A stretch of 64,000 bases of DNA from Candidatus Defluviilinea gracilis (GCA_016716235.1 JADJWS010000001.1:2232001-2296000), one strand, 5' to 3'; shown: positions 25,000 through 33,406, counted from the first letter of the stretch. Program-made: numbers and translations. Notes: generated from the letters alone by a model not told the origin.

Positions 25000-25623
25000 A
25001 TGCCGAAGCAGAAATTCTACGTCGTTTGGAAGGGACGCAAGACCGGGGTCTTCACCTCATGGGCGGAATGTGAAAAACAGGTGAAGGGATTCGTCGGCGC
25101 GGAGTTCAAGGCGTTCGAGTCGCTCAAAGAGGCCGAGTCAGCCCTCCAGTCGAAGTATGAAGCGTTCAAAGGGAAGGCGTCCACCTCGGGGAAGTGGAGA
25201 GAATCCGAAGAGCCGCCCATCCTGCCGTCCATCTGCGTGGACGCGGCGTGTAAAGGCTCGCCGGGCAAAATGGAGTATCGCGGCGTGGAAACGGAATCGG
25301 GCAAGGAAATTTTTCGCGCGGGTCCGTATCCCGATGGGACGAATAACGTGGGAGAGTTTCTCGCCATTGTCCGCGCGCTCACATGGCTGGTTAAGCATAA
25401 AAAGAAAATTCCGATCTATTCGGATTCGGAAAATGCGATCGCGTGGGTCGAGATCGGCGTTTGCAAAACGAATCTCAAGCACACCGGCAAGAACGCGCTG
25501 GTCTTTGCGATGATCCGCAGCGCCGAGAATTGGCTCGCCGAAAATGAATTGGACGACGACGCGGTGTTGAAATGGGACACGCGCGAGTGGGGCGAGAACC
25601 CGGCGGATTATGGAAGAAAATAA
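25000..25623 (+). CDS. ribonuclease HI with N-terminal viroplasmin-like domain
   Basis: A 207-residue protein. The N-terminal domain (about 1-50; KFYVVWKGRKTGVFTSWAEC) is the RNA:DNA hybrid-binding fold shared with eukaryotic RNase H1 and caulimovirus viroplasmin. The catalytic domain contains Asp81 (CVDAACKGSPG), Glu119 (NNVGEFLAI), Asp142 (YSDSENAI) and Asp203 (NPADYG), the full DEDD set. It removes RNA from RNA:DNA hybrids. The insertion common in E. coli RNase HI is shortened here. No separate rnhB gene is visible in the window. Confidence 0.92.
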   Translation: MPKQKFYVVWKGRKTGVFTSWAECEKQVKGFVGAEFKAFESLKEAESALQSKYEAFKGKASTSGKWRESEEPPILPSICVDAACKGSPGKMEYRGVETESGKEIFRAGPYPDGTNNVGEFLAIVRALTWLVKHKKKIPIYSDSENAIAWVEIGVCKTNLKHTGKNALVFAMIRSAENWLAENELDDDAVLKWDTREWGENPADYGRK

Positions 25624-25653
25624 TTCTGAATGATGAAGGATGAAGGATGAAGG

Positions 25654-26217
25654 ATGAAAACTGCATTGTTGGTGATTGATATTCAAAACGATTATTTTGA
25701 GGGCGGAAAATTCCCGTTGGTGAATCCGCTGGGCGCAGCGAAGAAGGCGTATGAATTGCTCCAATGTTTCCGCGAGCATGGCGGACGTCACGTGCATATT
25801 CAGCACATATCGCTCGAGCCCGATGCGGCGTTCTTCGTGAAAGGCGAGCGCGGATCGGATATCCACGATTCAGTGGCGCATTTTGAGGGCGAGCCAATCG
25901 TGTACAAACATGAAGTCAACGCGTTTCAAAACACGAACTTGCTCGACCTGCTGAAGAGTTGGGAGGTCGAGCGCGTGGTCGTCACGGGCATGATGACTCA
26001 CATGTGCGTAGACGCCGCCTCGCGCGCGGCTGTGGATTTCGGTTTCGATGTGATCGTGGCAGAGGACGCCTGCGCCACACGCGATTTGCAACATGGCGGC
26101 ACGACCGTTCCCGCCGACTTAGTTCACAAATCCTTTCTCGCCGCGCTCACATGGTATGGCAAGGTGATGAAGACGGATGAGGTGATCGCGTTGCTGGCGA
26201 GTGAGATGAGTCAGTGA
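25654..26217 (+). CDS. isochorismatase-like cysteine hydrolase
   Basis: A 187-residue alpha/beta hydrolase of the isochorismatase superfamily. The catalytic triad is Asp9 (LLVIDIQNDYF), Lys85 (PIVYKHEVNAF) and Cys118 (TGMMTHMCVDAASR). Members hydrolyse amides such as nicotinamide, biuret or N-carbamoylsarcosine, or isochorismate. The specificity is not evident. The start codon is embedded in a GATGAAG tandem repeat whose AAGGA units may serve as ribosome sites. The C-terminal codons run into a text-like repeat. Confidence 0.88.
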   Translation: MKTALLVIDIQNDYFEGGKFPLVNPLGAAKKAYELLQCFREHGGRHVHIQHISLEPDAAFFVKGERGSDIHDSVAHFEGEPIVYKHEVNAFQNTNLLDLLKSWEVERVVVTGMMTHMCVDAASRAAVDFGFDVIVAEDACATRDLQHGGTTVPADLVHKSFLAALTWYGKVMKTDEVIALLASEMSQ

Positions 26218-26332
26218 TCAGTGATCAGTGGAAAGTGGAAAGTGGAAAGTGAAAAGTAATCAGTGATAAGTGATCAGTCTCCAGTCTCTAATCTCCAATC
26301 TCTAATGCCCAATCGTAAATCGTAAATCGTAA
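26211..26332. repeat. text-like short-period repeat before the M48 protease gene
   Basis: Successive blocks of CAGTGATCA, GTGGAAA, CCAGTCTCTAATCTCCAAT and ATCGTAA (three copies) fill the whole gap. The last ATCGTAA copy runs directly into the ATG of the protease gene, so no ordinary Shine-Dalgarno sequence is present. The same CTCCAGTCTCCAAT-type block occurs inside a coding sequence at 52693-52750. Confidence 0.75.
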
Positions 26333-27469
26333 ATGACTCTCCTCGACCCTGAAAAACAAAAGCAAGCCAAACAATACGCTCGCATCCGCCGACGATTGTG
26401 GCTGGTGGATACGATTTTCAGCGCGCTATATTTCCTCGCGTGGATTTATTTCGGCTGGGCGATCTCACTGCGCGAGTGGCTCACTGCTCACTGGTCACTG
26501 TTCACCAATCCTTGGTTACTCGTCCCCGCGTTTGTCGCTATCTTCGGCGGAATCCTTTTCCTCTTGAATCTGCCGCTCGGCTACTACAGCGGATTTGTCC
26601 TGCCGCATCGCTTCGGTCAATCGAACCAGACGTTCAAAGGCTGGGTCACGGATCAACTCAAAGGGCTGGTGGTCGGGCTTCCCCTCGGCTTGATCCTGAT
26701 CGAACTGCTGTATCTCGCCCTGCGAGTCACTGGCGATCTGTGGTGGTTGTGGACGGCGGGCGGATTGCTCGTCTTCAATGTTTTGCTCATCAACCTCGCG
26801 CCGATCCTCATCATGCCGTTGTTCAATAAATATGTTCCGCTCGGCGAGGAACACAAGGATTTGGCAGATCGCCTGTTGAAACTTGCCGAGCGCGCAAATA
26901 CGAAAGTCCGCGGGGTGTTCAAGTTCGATATGTCGAAGCGGACCAAATCCGCCAACGCCGCACTGACGGGCATCGGCAACACGCGCCGAATCATCTTGGG
27001 CGATACGCTCATCAACGAATTTTCCGCCGACGAGGTGGAGACTGTCCTTGCCCACGAGTTGGGACATCACGTCAACCGCGATATTCCCGTGTTGGTCACG
27101 TTTGGAATTTTGAGCACAACGCTGAGTCTGTATCTTGCGTCGCTCGGTTTGAATTGGGCAATTGACACGTTCGGCTTCACATCACCCGCGGATGTTGCCG
27201 CGCTGCCCGCGCTCGCGCTCATCATCGGCGCGTATGATCTGCTGACCATGCCGCTCAACAACGCAGTCTCACGCTGGAGGGAGAACATGGCTGACGATTA
27301 CGCGCTCAGTTCCACTGGGAAGAATGAAGCGTTCGCGTCTGGGTTCACGCGCTTGGCGAATCAAAATCTCGGCGAAGTGGATCCCGAACAATGGGTGGTG
27401 TTCATGTTCTACTCGCATCCGCCGTTGGGGGAGAGGATCGCGAAGGCGCGGAATTGGAAAGCTCGATAA
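26333..27469 (+). CDS. M48 family zinc metalloprotease, Ste24-like
   Basis: A 378-residue membrane protease. VLAHELGHHVNRD places the HExxH zinc site at His241-Glu242-His245, and ENMADDYALSSTGK near 315 supplies the third zinc ligand. Hydrophobic segments at about 25-45, 62-82, 115-135, 142-165 and 250-290 match the Ste24/CAAX protease layout rather than shorter HtpX. Members cleave misfolded or prenylated membrane proteins. The start follows a repeat with no clear ribosome site. Residues 48-62 (EWLTAHWSLFTNPWL) are encoded by repeat-like DNA (CACTGCTCACTGGTCACTG), suggesting in-frame repeat absorption. A strong terminator follows. Confidence 0.9.
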   Translation: MTLLDPEKQKQAKQYARIRRRLWLVDTIFSALYFLAWIYFGWAISLREWLTAHWSLFTNPWLLVPAFVAIFGGILFLLNLPLGYYSGFVLPHRFGQSNQTFKGWVTDQLKGLVVGLPLGLILIELLYLALRVTGDLWWLWTAGGLLVFNVLLINLAPILIMPLFNKYVPLGEEHKDLADRLLKLAERANTKVRGVFKFDMSKRTKSANAALTGIGNTRRIILGDTLINEFSADEVETVLAHELGHHVNRDIPVLVTFGILSTTLSLYLASLGLNWAIDTFGFTSPADVAALPALALIIGAYDLLTMPLNNAVSRWRENMADDYALSSTGKNEAFASGFTRLANQNLGEVDPEQWVVFMFYSHPPLGERIAKARNWKAR

Positions 27470-27473
27470 AAGC

Positions 27474-27515
27474 AAGACATCGGAGATTTTTGAAATCTCC
27501 GATGTCTTTTTGTTT
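27474..27515 (+). terminator. rho-independent terminator of the M48 protease gene
   Basis: A 16-bp perfect stem AAGACATCGGAGATTT / AAATCTCCGATGTCTT with loop TTG, followed by TTTGTTT. It begins 5 bp after the stop. Confidence 0.95.
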
Positions 27516-27529
27516 AATAAATCTATATC

Positions 27530-27639
27530 ATCCCTTCGGGATTTGAAACCAAACTCGCAACTATCTATAACCCTGCCATCCCTTCGGGATTTGAAACCAA
27601 ACTCGCCAACGTCTATAACCCTGCCATCCCTTCGGGATT
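27530..27639. repeat. 48-bp tandem repeat, 2.3 copies
   Basis: Units begin at 27530, 27578 and 27626 with ATCCCTTCGGGAT, itself a palindrome. The first two full units are nearly identical along their whole 48 bp (TTTGAAACCAAACTCGC then CTATAACCCTGCC). The third is truncated. Confidence 0.85.
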
Positions 27640-27654
27640 GATGCGCACTTAAGT

Positions 27655-27748
27655 CGAGCTTCGAATCCTCCAATTCTCTAATCCTTTAATTCTCATCTCA
27701 CGCAAAATTACCAATTACCATAAACCACTTACCATAAACCACTTACCC
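27655..27748. repeat. text-like short-period repeat between the 48-bp array and obgE
   Basis: Blocks such as CCTCCAATTCTCTAATCC, ACCAATTACCATAA and two copies of ACCACTTACCATAA-like units run up to the obgE stop codon. No gene. Confidence 0.6.
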
Positions 27749-29014
27749 TCACTCCTGCCATTCCAATTCAAATTCACCCACCGCAACCGTATCGCCTTCT
27801 TGCACGCCTGCCTTGCGCAACTCTTCATCCACGCCGAGGGTTTCCATAATTTTTTGGAAACGCCGCACGGAGCCGTCGTGCTCCCATTGAGTCATCGCGG
27901 CGGCGCGTTCAATTGCTGTGCCTGAGACGCGCCATTCTTGCGCGCCCTCGCGCGTCACTTTGAAATCGCGCGGATCGTCTTTCGCTTTGTAGACGGGCAA
28001 CGGCGCTTCGAACGATTCGAGTTCGGGAGTCTCTTGCAAAATTTGATACGCCTTCACCAGCAGTTCGCGCGTGTTCGTGCGGGCTAACGCCGAGATGGTC
28101 GTCAACTCCACGTTGAGTTTTTTGAATTGCTTTTGAAGCGCGGGAAGTTTTTCTTGCACCTCGGGCTGGTCAATTTTATTGAGCGCCACGATCTGCGGCT
28201 TCTTCGCAAGGTTCGGGTCGAACAAAGATAACTCCGAATTGATCTGGCTGTAATCGGCGAATGGGTCATCGGACAACCCGTCGAGCAGATGGATCAACAC
28301 GCGCGTCCGTTGGATGTGGCGCAGGAAGTCGTGTCCCAATCCTGCTCCATGACTCGCGCCCTCGATCAGACCGGGGATGTCTGCCAGCACAACCGACGCG
28401 TTCACGTCAATTTCAGCGACGCCGAGATTCGGTTCAAGTGTGGTGAATGGATATGGCGCGATCTTCGGTCGGGCATTCGTCAACACCGAGAGCAACGTGG
28501 ATTTGCCCGCGTTGGGGACGCCGATCAAGCCGAGGTCGGCGATCAACTTCAATTCGAGTCGGAGGCGTTTTTCTTCGTGGGGCGCGCCTTTCTCGGCGGT
28601 GCGAGGCGCTTGATTGCGCGACGTCGCAAAGTGTTGATTCCCGCGCCCGCCGCGCCCGCCTTTGCAGACGATGAGTCGCTGGTCGGGTTGAGTCAGGTCG
28701 CCGATGATCTCGTTCGTTTCAGCGTCGAAAAGGATCGTGCCGGGCGGGACGTGAATGACGAGGTCTTTGCCCATGCGCCCCGACATTTGCGAAGGTCCGC
28801 CTTTGATACCGTCTTCCGCTTTGAATTTTTGGTTCTGGCGGAACGCCGAAAGCGTGTTGAGCGTGGACTTGACTTCGAAGACCACGTCGCCGCCCCTGCC
28901 GCCGTCGCCGCCGTCGGGTCCGCCGCGCGGGATGAATTTTTCGCGATGGAAATGCACCATCCCGTCGCCGCCCTTGCCCGAGCGGATGTGGATTTCTACC
29001 TGGTCTGTGAACAT
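27749..29014 (-). CDS. obgE: GTPase ObgE/CgtA
   Basis: A 421-residue ribosome-assembly GTPase. The Gly-rich Obg domain (1-156) has RSGKGGDGMVHFHREKFIPRGG and GGRGGRGNQHFATSRNQAP. The G domain has the P-loop GVPNAGKST at 165-173, DIPGLIEG at 212-219 and ALNKIDQP. A C-terminal OCT domain (about 340-421) ends VAVGEFELEWQE. It binds the large ribosomal subunit and links growth with nucleotide state. The upstream minus-strand gene lies 95 bp away, so obgE may have its own promoter. Confidence 0.95.
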   Translation of the reverse strand: MFTDQVEIHIRSGKGGDGMVHFHREKFIPRGGPDGGDGGRGGDVVFEVKSTLNTLSAFRQNQKFKAEDGIKGGPSQMSGRMGKDLVIHVPPGTILFDAETNEIIGDLTQPDQRLIVCKGGRGGRGNQHFATSRNQAPRTAEKGAPHEEKRLRLELKLIADLGLIGVPNAGKSTLLSVLTNARPKIAPYPFTTLEPNLGVAEIDVNASVVLADIPGLIEGASHGAGLGHDFLRHIQRTRVLIHLLDGLSDDPFADYSQINSELSLFDPNLAKKPQIVALNKIDQPEVQEKLPALQKQFKKLNVELTTISALARTNTRELLVKAYQILQETPELESFEAPLPVYKAKDDPRDFKVTREGAQEWRVSGTAIERAAAMTQWEHDGSVRRFQKIMETLGVDEELRKAGVQEGDTVAVGEFELEWQE

Positions 29015-29109
29015 GGGTTGATTATATCGTTAGTTTTTTCATGCGGAGTCGTAGAACCCTGCGGCGAAGAGAACTCTTACACACAGGTTTCACCGCTCCC
29101 TCAACCCGA

Positions 29110-30009
29110 TTACCGCGATCGGAGCAATGCAAGCAATGGAGTCTTTTCGAGAAACGCTTTGAATCTCCAGAGCGCGAATGCGACCGCGCCGACGAACATC
29201 AACTCGGTCGCTTCTTCCCAAAACTCGAACCAGACGAGGCTGTCCACGAAGATGGCGTTGAGCGCGAGGCGGAAGTAGGCAAAGCCGAGCGCCCCCAGCC
29301 CCGCGCAGAGCATGGCTTTCGCGCGGAAGGGCATGAGCGGCGGCCCGTTCAGAAGATAAAAAAATGTGACGATGAAAATGATCATCGAAAGCGCTGGGAG
29401 GACGCGACGCTCGTAGATCTCGTACGCTTCAAAGCGCGTGTACGAATAGGCGACGTTGAAAATGGACGTTGTGTACGCGTCCGTTTGAAGCGGGGCGAGC
29501 AAAGGGATGAATGTGAGCATGGCGAAGATCGGCAGGGCGAAAAGCGTGAACGCTCGGATCTCTTTCAGGAACAACGGTTTGCGCCGCGCGTTGGTCAGCA
29601 ACTCGACCCATTCGATCAGGGCTAACAGCGTGAGCCCGAACGCCAGCGCCATGCCGAAACTGTGCAAATACTCCGAGATCAACGATTCGTGCCGGTACAC
29701 GTAGAAATTGATCGCGCAAAAGGTTTCCCCGGCGAGGAAAGCGATCTGTCCCCACATGAGAGCGACAAGCGCCGGGCGCGTTTGACCGATGAGCGCGATA
29801 ATCACAGCGAGACACAGCATCATATAGGTCGGTTTGACGACCAGCCCGGCGAGGGCTTGGGCGGCTTGTTCATGGCGGGGCGTTTCGCGTGTCGGGAGAG
29901 ATGCGATGTCGCCTGTAAGCGAGTTACCTTCCATGAGATAAATCGTTATGGGGATCAGTCCCACAAGCAGGATTATTGTCAATAACAGAATTGTTTGTAA
30001 GCGCGTCAT
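29110..30009 (-). CDS. polytopic membrane protein, unknown
   Basis: A 299-residue protein with eight or so hydrophobic segments, starting MTRLQTILLLTIILLVG. A consensus -10 TATAAT (30016-30021) lies only 6 nt from the ATG, and no ribosome site fits between, so the mRNA is predicted to be leaderless. A start 26 codons upstream would place the promoter inside the gene and is rejected. The motif HESLISEYLHSFGMALAFG and acidic-aromatic positions (WFEFWEEATEL) recall sensor-like membrane proteins, but no family was recognised. Divergent from lgt. Confidence 0.7.
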   Translation of the reverse strand: MTRLQTILLLTIILLVGLIPITIYLMEGNSLTGDIASLPTRETPRHEQAAQALAGLVVKPTYMMLCLAVIIALIGQTRPALVALMWGQIAFLAGETFCAINFYVYRHESLISEYLHSFGMALAFGLTLLALIEWVELLTNARRKPLFLKEIRAFTLFALPIFAMLTFIPLLAPLQTDAYTTSIFNVAYSYTRFEAYEIYERRVLPALSMIIFIVTFFYLLNGPPLMPFRAKAMLCAGLGALGFAYFRLALNAIFVDSLVWFEFWEEATELMFVGAVAFALWRFKAFLEKTPLLALLRSR

Positions 30010-30015
30010 GCGCGG

Positions 30016-30021
30016 ATTATA
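30016..30021 (-). promoter_or_regulatory. -10 box of a predicted leaderless gene
   Basis: TATAAT on the minus strand, 6 nt before the ATG at 30009. The expected transcription start coincides with the start codon. Confidence 0.65.
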
Positions 30022-30035
30022 AGTGAAATTGCCGG

Positions 30036-30064
30036 TTGACTTTTGAGCAATTCCAACGTACCAT
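30036..30064 (+). promoter_or_regulatory. sigma70-type promoter candidate for lgt
   Basis: TTGACT (30036-30041), a 17-bp spacer and TACCAT (30059-30064), 35 bp before the lgt start. It lies back to back with the leaderless promoter of the divergent gene. Confidence 0.55.
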
Positions 30065-30098
30065 GAGGTCAACGTTCGATCAGCCATAGGAGGCGAGC

Positions 30099-30869
30099 AT
30101 GTCCCCGATGCCGGTGTTGTTCACAGTTGGCGGCGTTCCCATTTATTCACACGGATTTTTTCTGTTGTTTGCCTTGCTGGCTGGTCTCGGCTGGCTGTTG
30201 ATCGAAGCGCGTCGCCGCAGGTGGTCGCGCGAGGAAGTGATTCCGATCACGCTGGCGGCGTTCGTTGGGGGGATGATCGGCGCGCGCGTCTCCATTTTAT
30301 TTTTCAACGGATTTGAATATGCCCCGCTCGTGTTGAACATGTACGCGCTGTTCGACCCGCGCATCGGACCCGGTTCGATCCTCGGCGGGGTGGCTGGCGC
30401 GTACATCGGCGGCTACATCGCCAGTAAAGCGATCGGCAAAGAGTCGTGCTCCTGCGACGCGTTCGCGCCTGCCATGGCGTTGGCGACCGCCATTGGGCGC
30501 GTGGGATGTTTCCTTTCCTTTGAAGATGGGCTTGGCAAACCGACAAGTTTGCCGTGGGGCGTGCCGCTTCCCGGCGCGGATTATCTCGTGCATCCCGCGC
30601 CGTTGTACGACATGGCGTTCAATCTGGTCTGGTTTGGAATTTTGCTCGCCCTGCGCGATCACAAGTGGATGCAGAACGGCAACCTGTTGAAGTTCGGCAT
30701 CGCGGGTTATGCCTTCTTCCGCTTCTTCGTGGAATTCGCGCGTAACAATCAAGTCATGGCGCTGGGACTCACCGGTCAGCAGTTCGTGAGCGCGTTGTTG
30801 TTCGCGGCGGTGGTTGTCTATTTTGCGAAGAATCGGGAGAAGTTATTCGCGTCACCGCAGACTACTTAA
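30099..30869 (+). CDS. lgt: prolipoprotein diacylglyceryl transferase
   Basis: A 256-residue membrane enzyme that attaches diacylglycerol from phosphatidylglycerol to the lipobox Cys of prolipoproteins, the first step of lipoprotein maturation. The N-terminus has IYSHGFFLLFALLAG, with the family's Y/H-G-x-x-x motif. GGVAGAYIGGYIASK, IGRVGCFLSFEDGLGKPTSLPWGV and HPAPLYDMAFNLVWFG match the signature region and the later conserved H-P and Y positions. YAFFRFFVEFARNNQ is the C-terminal conserved helix. AGGAGG precedes the ATG. The window's several lipobox proteins are its likely substrates. Confidence 0.87.
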   Translation: MSPMPVLFTVGGVPIYSHGFFLLFALLAGLGWLLIEARRRRWSREEVIPITLAAFVGGMIGARVSILFFNGFEYAPLVLNMYALFDPRIGPGSILGGVAGAYIGGYIASKAIGKESCSCDAFAPAMALATAIGRVGCFLSFEDGLGKPTSLPWGVPLPGADYLVHPAPLYDMAFNLVWFGILLALRDHKWMQNGNLLKFGIAGYAFFRFFVEFARNNQVMALGLTGQQFVSALLFAAVVVYFAKNREKLFASPQTT

Positions 30870-30918
30870 CATCCCCTGAATGTGTAAATATTTCGAGTCA
30901 CTACATACGCGTGGAATT

Positions 30919-31254
30919 ATGAACTCAGAAAACAACCCTTCTTTAGACTCGGGCAATAGCAATGACAAACCGAAATGGTTGACTCGCAAGGTCTATGAAA
31001 ATAACGCCGAAAGGAAAAAAGATTTCTGGCTCGGCGTCGGTATCTTCTTCGCGTTGAACCTCTTGCTCAGATTGTGTTTTTCGACGGTGCAGAATGGCGT
31101 GATTGTTAGTTCGGCAGATGACGCAATCGCCGACACCGCTTCCTCGCTGTATAGATTTGTTTCCTTGGTCCTGACGCTTTTGCCCGTGATAGTCAACATC
31201 GTTGTTGTGGTTTATTTTGCTTTCACACGCAGTCGGATTGCGTTGGTATGCTGA
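30919..31254 (+). pseudogene. small membrane protein, probable frameshifted copy of the next gene
   Basis: The product MNSENNPSLDSGNSNDKPKWLTRKVYEN... aligns along its length with the protein encoded at 31423-31854: KPKWLTRK, DFWLGVGIFFALNLLL against DFWIGVAIFFVLNIVL, and FTRSRIAL against HTRSQIAL. It then stops after VC. In the next frame the sequence continues as GMLTAFGTVFVLVLCLAFLLAW to a stop at 31326-31328, matching the paralogue's last helix (GMVAGFGIALAIVICLGVLF). One missing G near 31243 (TTGGTATG against an expected TTGGGTATG) explains the break. It is a pseudogene or a sequencing error. The original was a protein of about 136 residues with three helices. Confidence 0.7.
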
Positions 31255-31422
31255 CCGCCTTCGGTACCGTGTTCGTTCTTGTCCTATGTCTTGCATTTTT
31301 GCTCGCCTGGATGTTTAGCTCAGGGTAACTATACCGGTGAAGGATGAATCAATCTATCGTTTGTTGCTTCATCCCAATCGCGATTTGGATGATCTCAACA
31401 ACGGAAAGTGTAGTGAGGCATG

Positions 31423-31854
31423 ATGAACACAGAAAACAATACTCCCATCGGCTCGAACGATAACGAGGGCAAACCGAAATGGTTGACCCGCAAGGAATAT
31501 ACCGATCCTGCCGACAAGAAGCGCGATTTCTGGATCGGCGTTGCGATCTTTTTTGTGTTGAATATTGTATTGACGCTCTGCCAGTGGGGTTTGGGCTTTG
31601 GTGTGGGTTCCGTCTTTCCCGATTTTTCTAACTCAGATTCCGTTTCTTCTACATTGGCAACCATTCTCTATCTTGTATTCGCCTTGGCGCCATGGGTGAT
31701 CAACATCGGCTTGATAATCTACTTCGCCCATACGCGCAGTCAGATCGCCCTCGGCATGGTGGCGGGATTTGGCATCGCGCTTGCGATCGTCATTTGTCTC
31801 GGGGTGCTTTTTACAATATGGTGCTTTGCCACGCTCAGTTTAGGTAGTTATTAA
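31423..31854 (+). CDS. small three-helix membrane protein, intact paralogue
   Basis: A 143-residue protein starting MNTENNTPIGSNDNEGKPKWLTRKEYTDP. A polar, Lys/Arg-rich N-terminal tail of 40 residues precedes helices at about 44-64, 80-102 and 112-137. It is a tandem duplicate of the preceding gene. No family was recognised. A radical SAM gene starts 19 bp after its stop, and lgt is upstream, so it may belong to a lipid-related transcription unit (inference). Confidence 0.75.
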   Translation: MNTENNTPIGSNDNEGKPKWLTRKEYTDPADKKRDFWIGVAIFFVLNIVLTLCQWGLGFGVGSVFPDFSNSDSVSSTLATILYLVFALAPWVINIGLIIYFAHTRSQIALGMVAGFGIALAIVICLGVLFTIWCFATLSLGSY

Positions 31855-31873
31855 TCGCGCGTTGGAGAATACA

Positions 31874-33382
31874 TTGAACCCGTCTATCGTAAAGGAAGAC
31901 CGCAAGGAAATCTTTTGGGAACTCACAAAATCCATCTGCCCCGAATGCCGCAAAGTGATAGACGCGCGGATTCTCCTGCGCGACGGCAAAGTGTACATTC
32001 GCAAATGGTGCCCGGATCACGGTCAGGCTGAAGCGTTGTTCTTCGGTGACGCCGATCTCTACGTGAAGATCGCTCCGTACAACAAGCCGGGCACGATTCC
32101 CCTGCAATTCGCAACTGAAGTCCACGAGGGATGTCCGCTCGATTGCGGATTATGTCCCGATCATCAGCAGCATGCGTGCTTGGGATTGATCGAGGTCAAT
32201 CAAGCGTGCAACCTGGATTGTCCGCTGTGCTTCGCCAATTCAGGGACGCATCTCGCGCAGGGTGGGTTTGAGTTGACCTTCGAGCAAGTGGAGTTCATGA
32301 TTGATAGTTTCATCGCGGCGGAGGGCAACCCCGAGGTGTTGCAGTTCTCAGGCGGCGAACCGAGTCTGCATCCGAGAATCATCGAGTTCATCGAGTTGGC
32401 GAACCGTAAGGGGATCAAATACGTGATGCTGAACACGAACGGCATCCGCATCGCGCGCGACGATAAATTTTTAGAAGCGCTGGCGAAGACGAAGGCGCAT
32501 GTCTATTTGCAGTTTGACGGCTTCGACGCGCGCACGAACGAATTAATCCGCGGCAAAGCGGACTTGCTGGACATCAAATTGAAGGCGTTGGATCGGCTGG
32601 CGAAACACGATATGCGCGTGGTGCTGGTCGCGGCAGTCGAGCGGGGGATCAACGAACATGAGATTGGGCGCATCGTCGAGTTCGGCTTGAGTCATCCCGC
32701 GGTGTTCGGCGTGAACTTTCAGCCAGCGTTCCGCGCGCAAAGACACATCCCTGCTGACCCGTTGACTCGCATGACCATCCCCGATGTGTTGAAAAATTTG
32801 GAAACGCAGACGAACGGCTTGATCAAACTGGATGACTTTGTCCCCGTCCCATGCTGTATGCCGACGTGCAACTTTGTCACATATGCGATGATCGAAGGCG
32901 ACACGGTCACGCCGATCACGCGCATTCTCGATATTTCATATTATCTCAACTACATCAAGAATCGCACGCTCCCCGCTGTGAACGATGATCTGCTCAAAAC
33001 GCTTGAACGGTTGTGGAGCAGTTCGGCGAAGGTCGGCTCGGATGAAGCCGCGCAAGACATCACGAACATGCTCAAAGGGAAGTCGAACGGCGGGAGCGAA
33101 CATCACACCATCGAAGAGACTCGCGCGGGCCAGCGCTGTGAATCCTGTCACGCGCATTTGCCGCTGAGCGAACATGCGCCGCGCGACCTCGGTCGCCATG
33201 TGTTCATGATCAACACGCGCGATTTTATGGACCCGTACACCTTCAATGTGAAGAACGCGATGAAATGTTGTGTGGAGTTTCTGATCCCCGACGGGCGGAT
33301 GATTCCGTTTTGCACGTATAACACGGCGGGCTACCGCGAACAGGTAGCGGCAAGTTTGAAACCAGCGGTTGCGACAGATTGA
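31874..33382 (+). CDS. radical SAM protein resembling tetraether / membrane-spanning lipid synthase (Tes, MJ0619-like)
   Basis: A protein of about 502 residues. The preferred start is TTG with GGAG 6 nt upstream; another TTG lies 4 codons earlier. The layout is CPEC (22-25) and CPDHG (46-50) in a rubredoxin-like N-terminal zinc or iron site, GCPLDCGLCPDHQQHAC (86-102), then the AdoMet radical motif CNLDCPLC (Cys112, 116, 119; CX3CX2C). Next come LQFSGGEPSLHP and further Cys pairs CCMPTC, CESC and KCC. This Cys pattern, with a GCPxDCGxC block just before the radical motif, is that of the MJ0619 family. Its member Tes joins two lipid chains by C-C bonds to form tetraether lipids; bacterial relatives are linked to membrane-spanning lipids. 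The assignment rests on motifs alone. Confidence 0.75.
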   Translation: MNPSIVKEDRKEIFWELTKSICPECRKVIDARILLRDGKVYIRKWCPDHGQAEALFFGDADLYVKIAPYNKPGTIPLQFATEVHEGCPLDCGLCPDHQQHACLGLIEVNQACNLDCPLCFANSGTHLAQGGFELTFEQVEFMIDSFIAAEGNPEVLQFSGGEPSLHPRIIEFIELANRKGIKYVMLNTNGIRIARDDKFLEALAKTKAHVYLQFDGFDARTNELIRGKADLLDIKLKALDRLAKHDMRVVLVAAVERGINEHEIGRIVEFGLSHPAVFGVNFQPAFRAQRHIPADPLTRMTIPDVLKNLETQTNGLIKLDDFVPVPCCMPTCNFVTYAMIEGDTVTPITRILDISYYLNYIKNRTLPAVNDDLLKTLERLWSSSAKVGSDEAAQDITNMLKGKSNGGSEHHTIEETRAGQRCESCHAHLPLSEHAPRDLGRHVFMINTRDFMDPYTFNVKNAMKCCVEFLIPDGRMIPFCTYNTAGYREQVAASLKPAVATD

Positions 33383-33406
33383 TGCGTTGAATCAACCCGC
33401 TTGAAC

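Noticed and set aside
27530..27639. Possible small CRISPR array (repeat ending GAAACC with palindromic core)
   Set aside because: The period is 48 bp and the supposed spacers are also nearly identical between units. There are only 2.3 copies and no cas genes.
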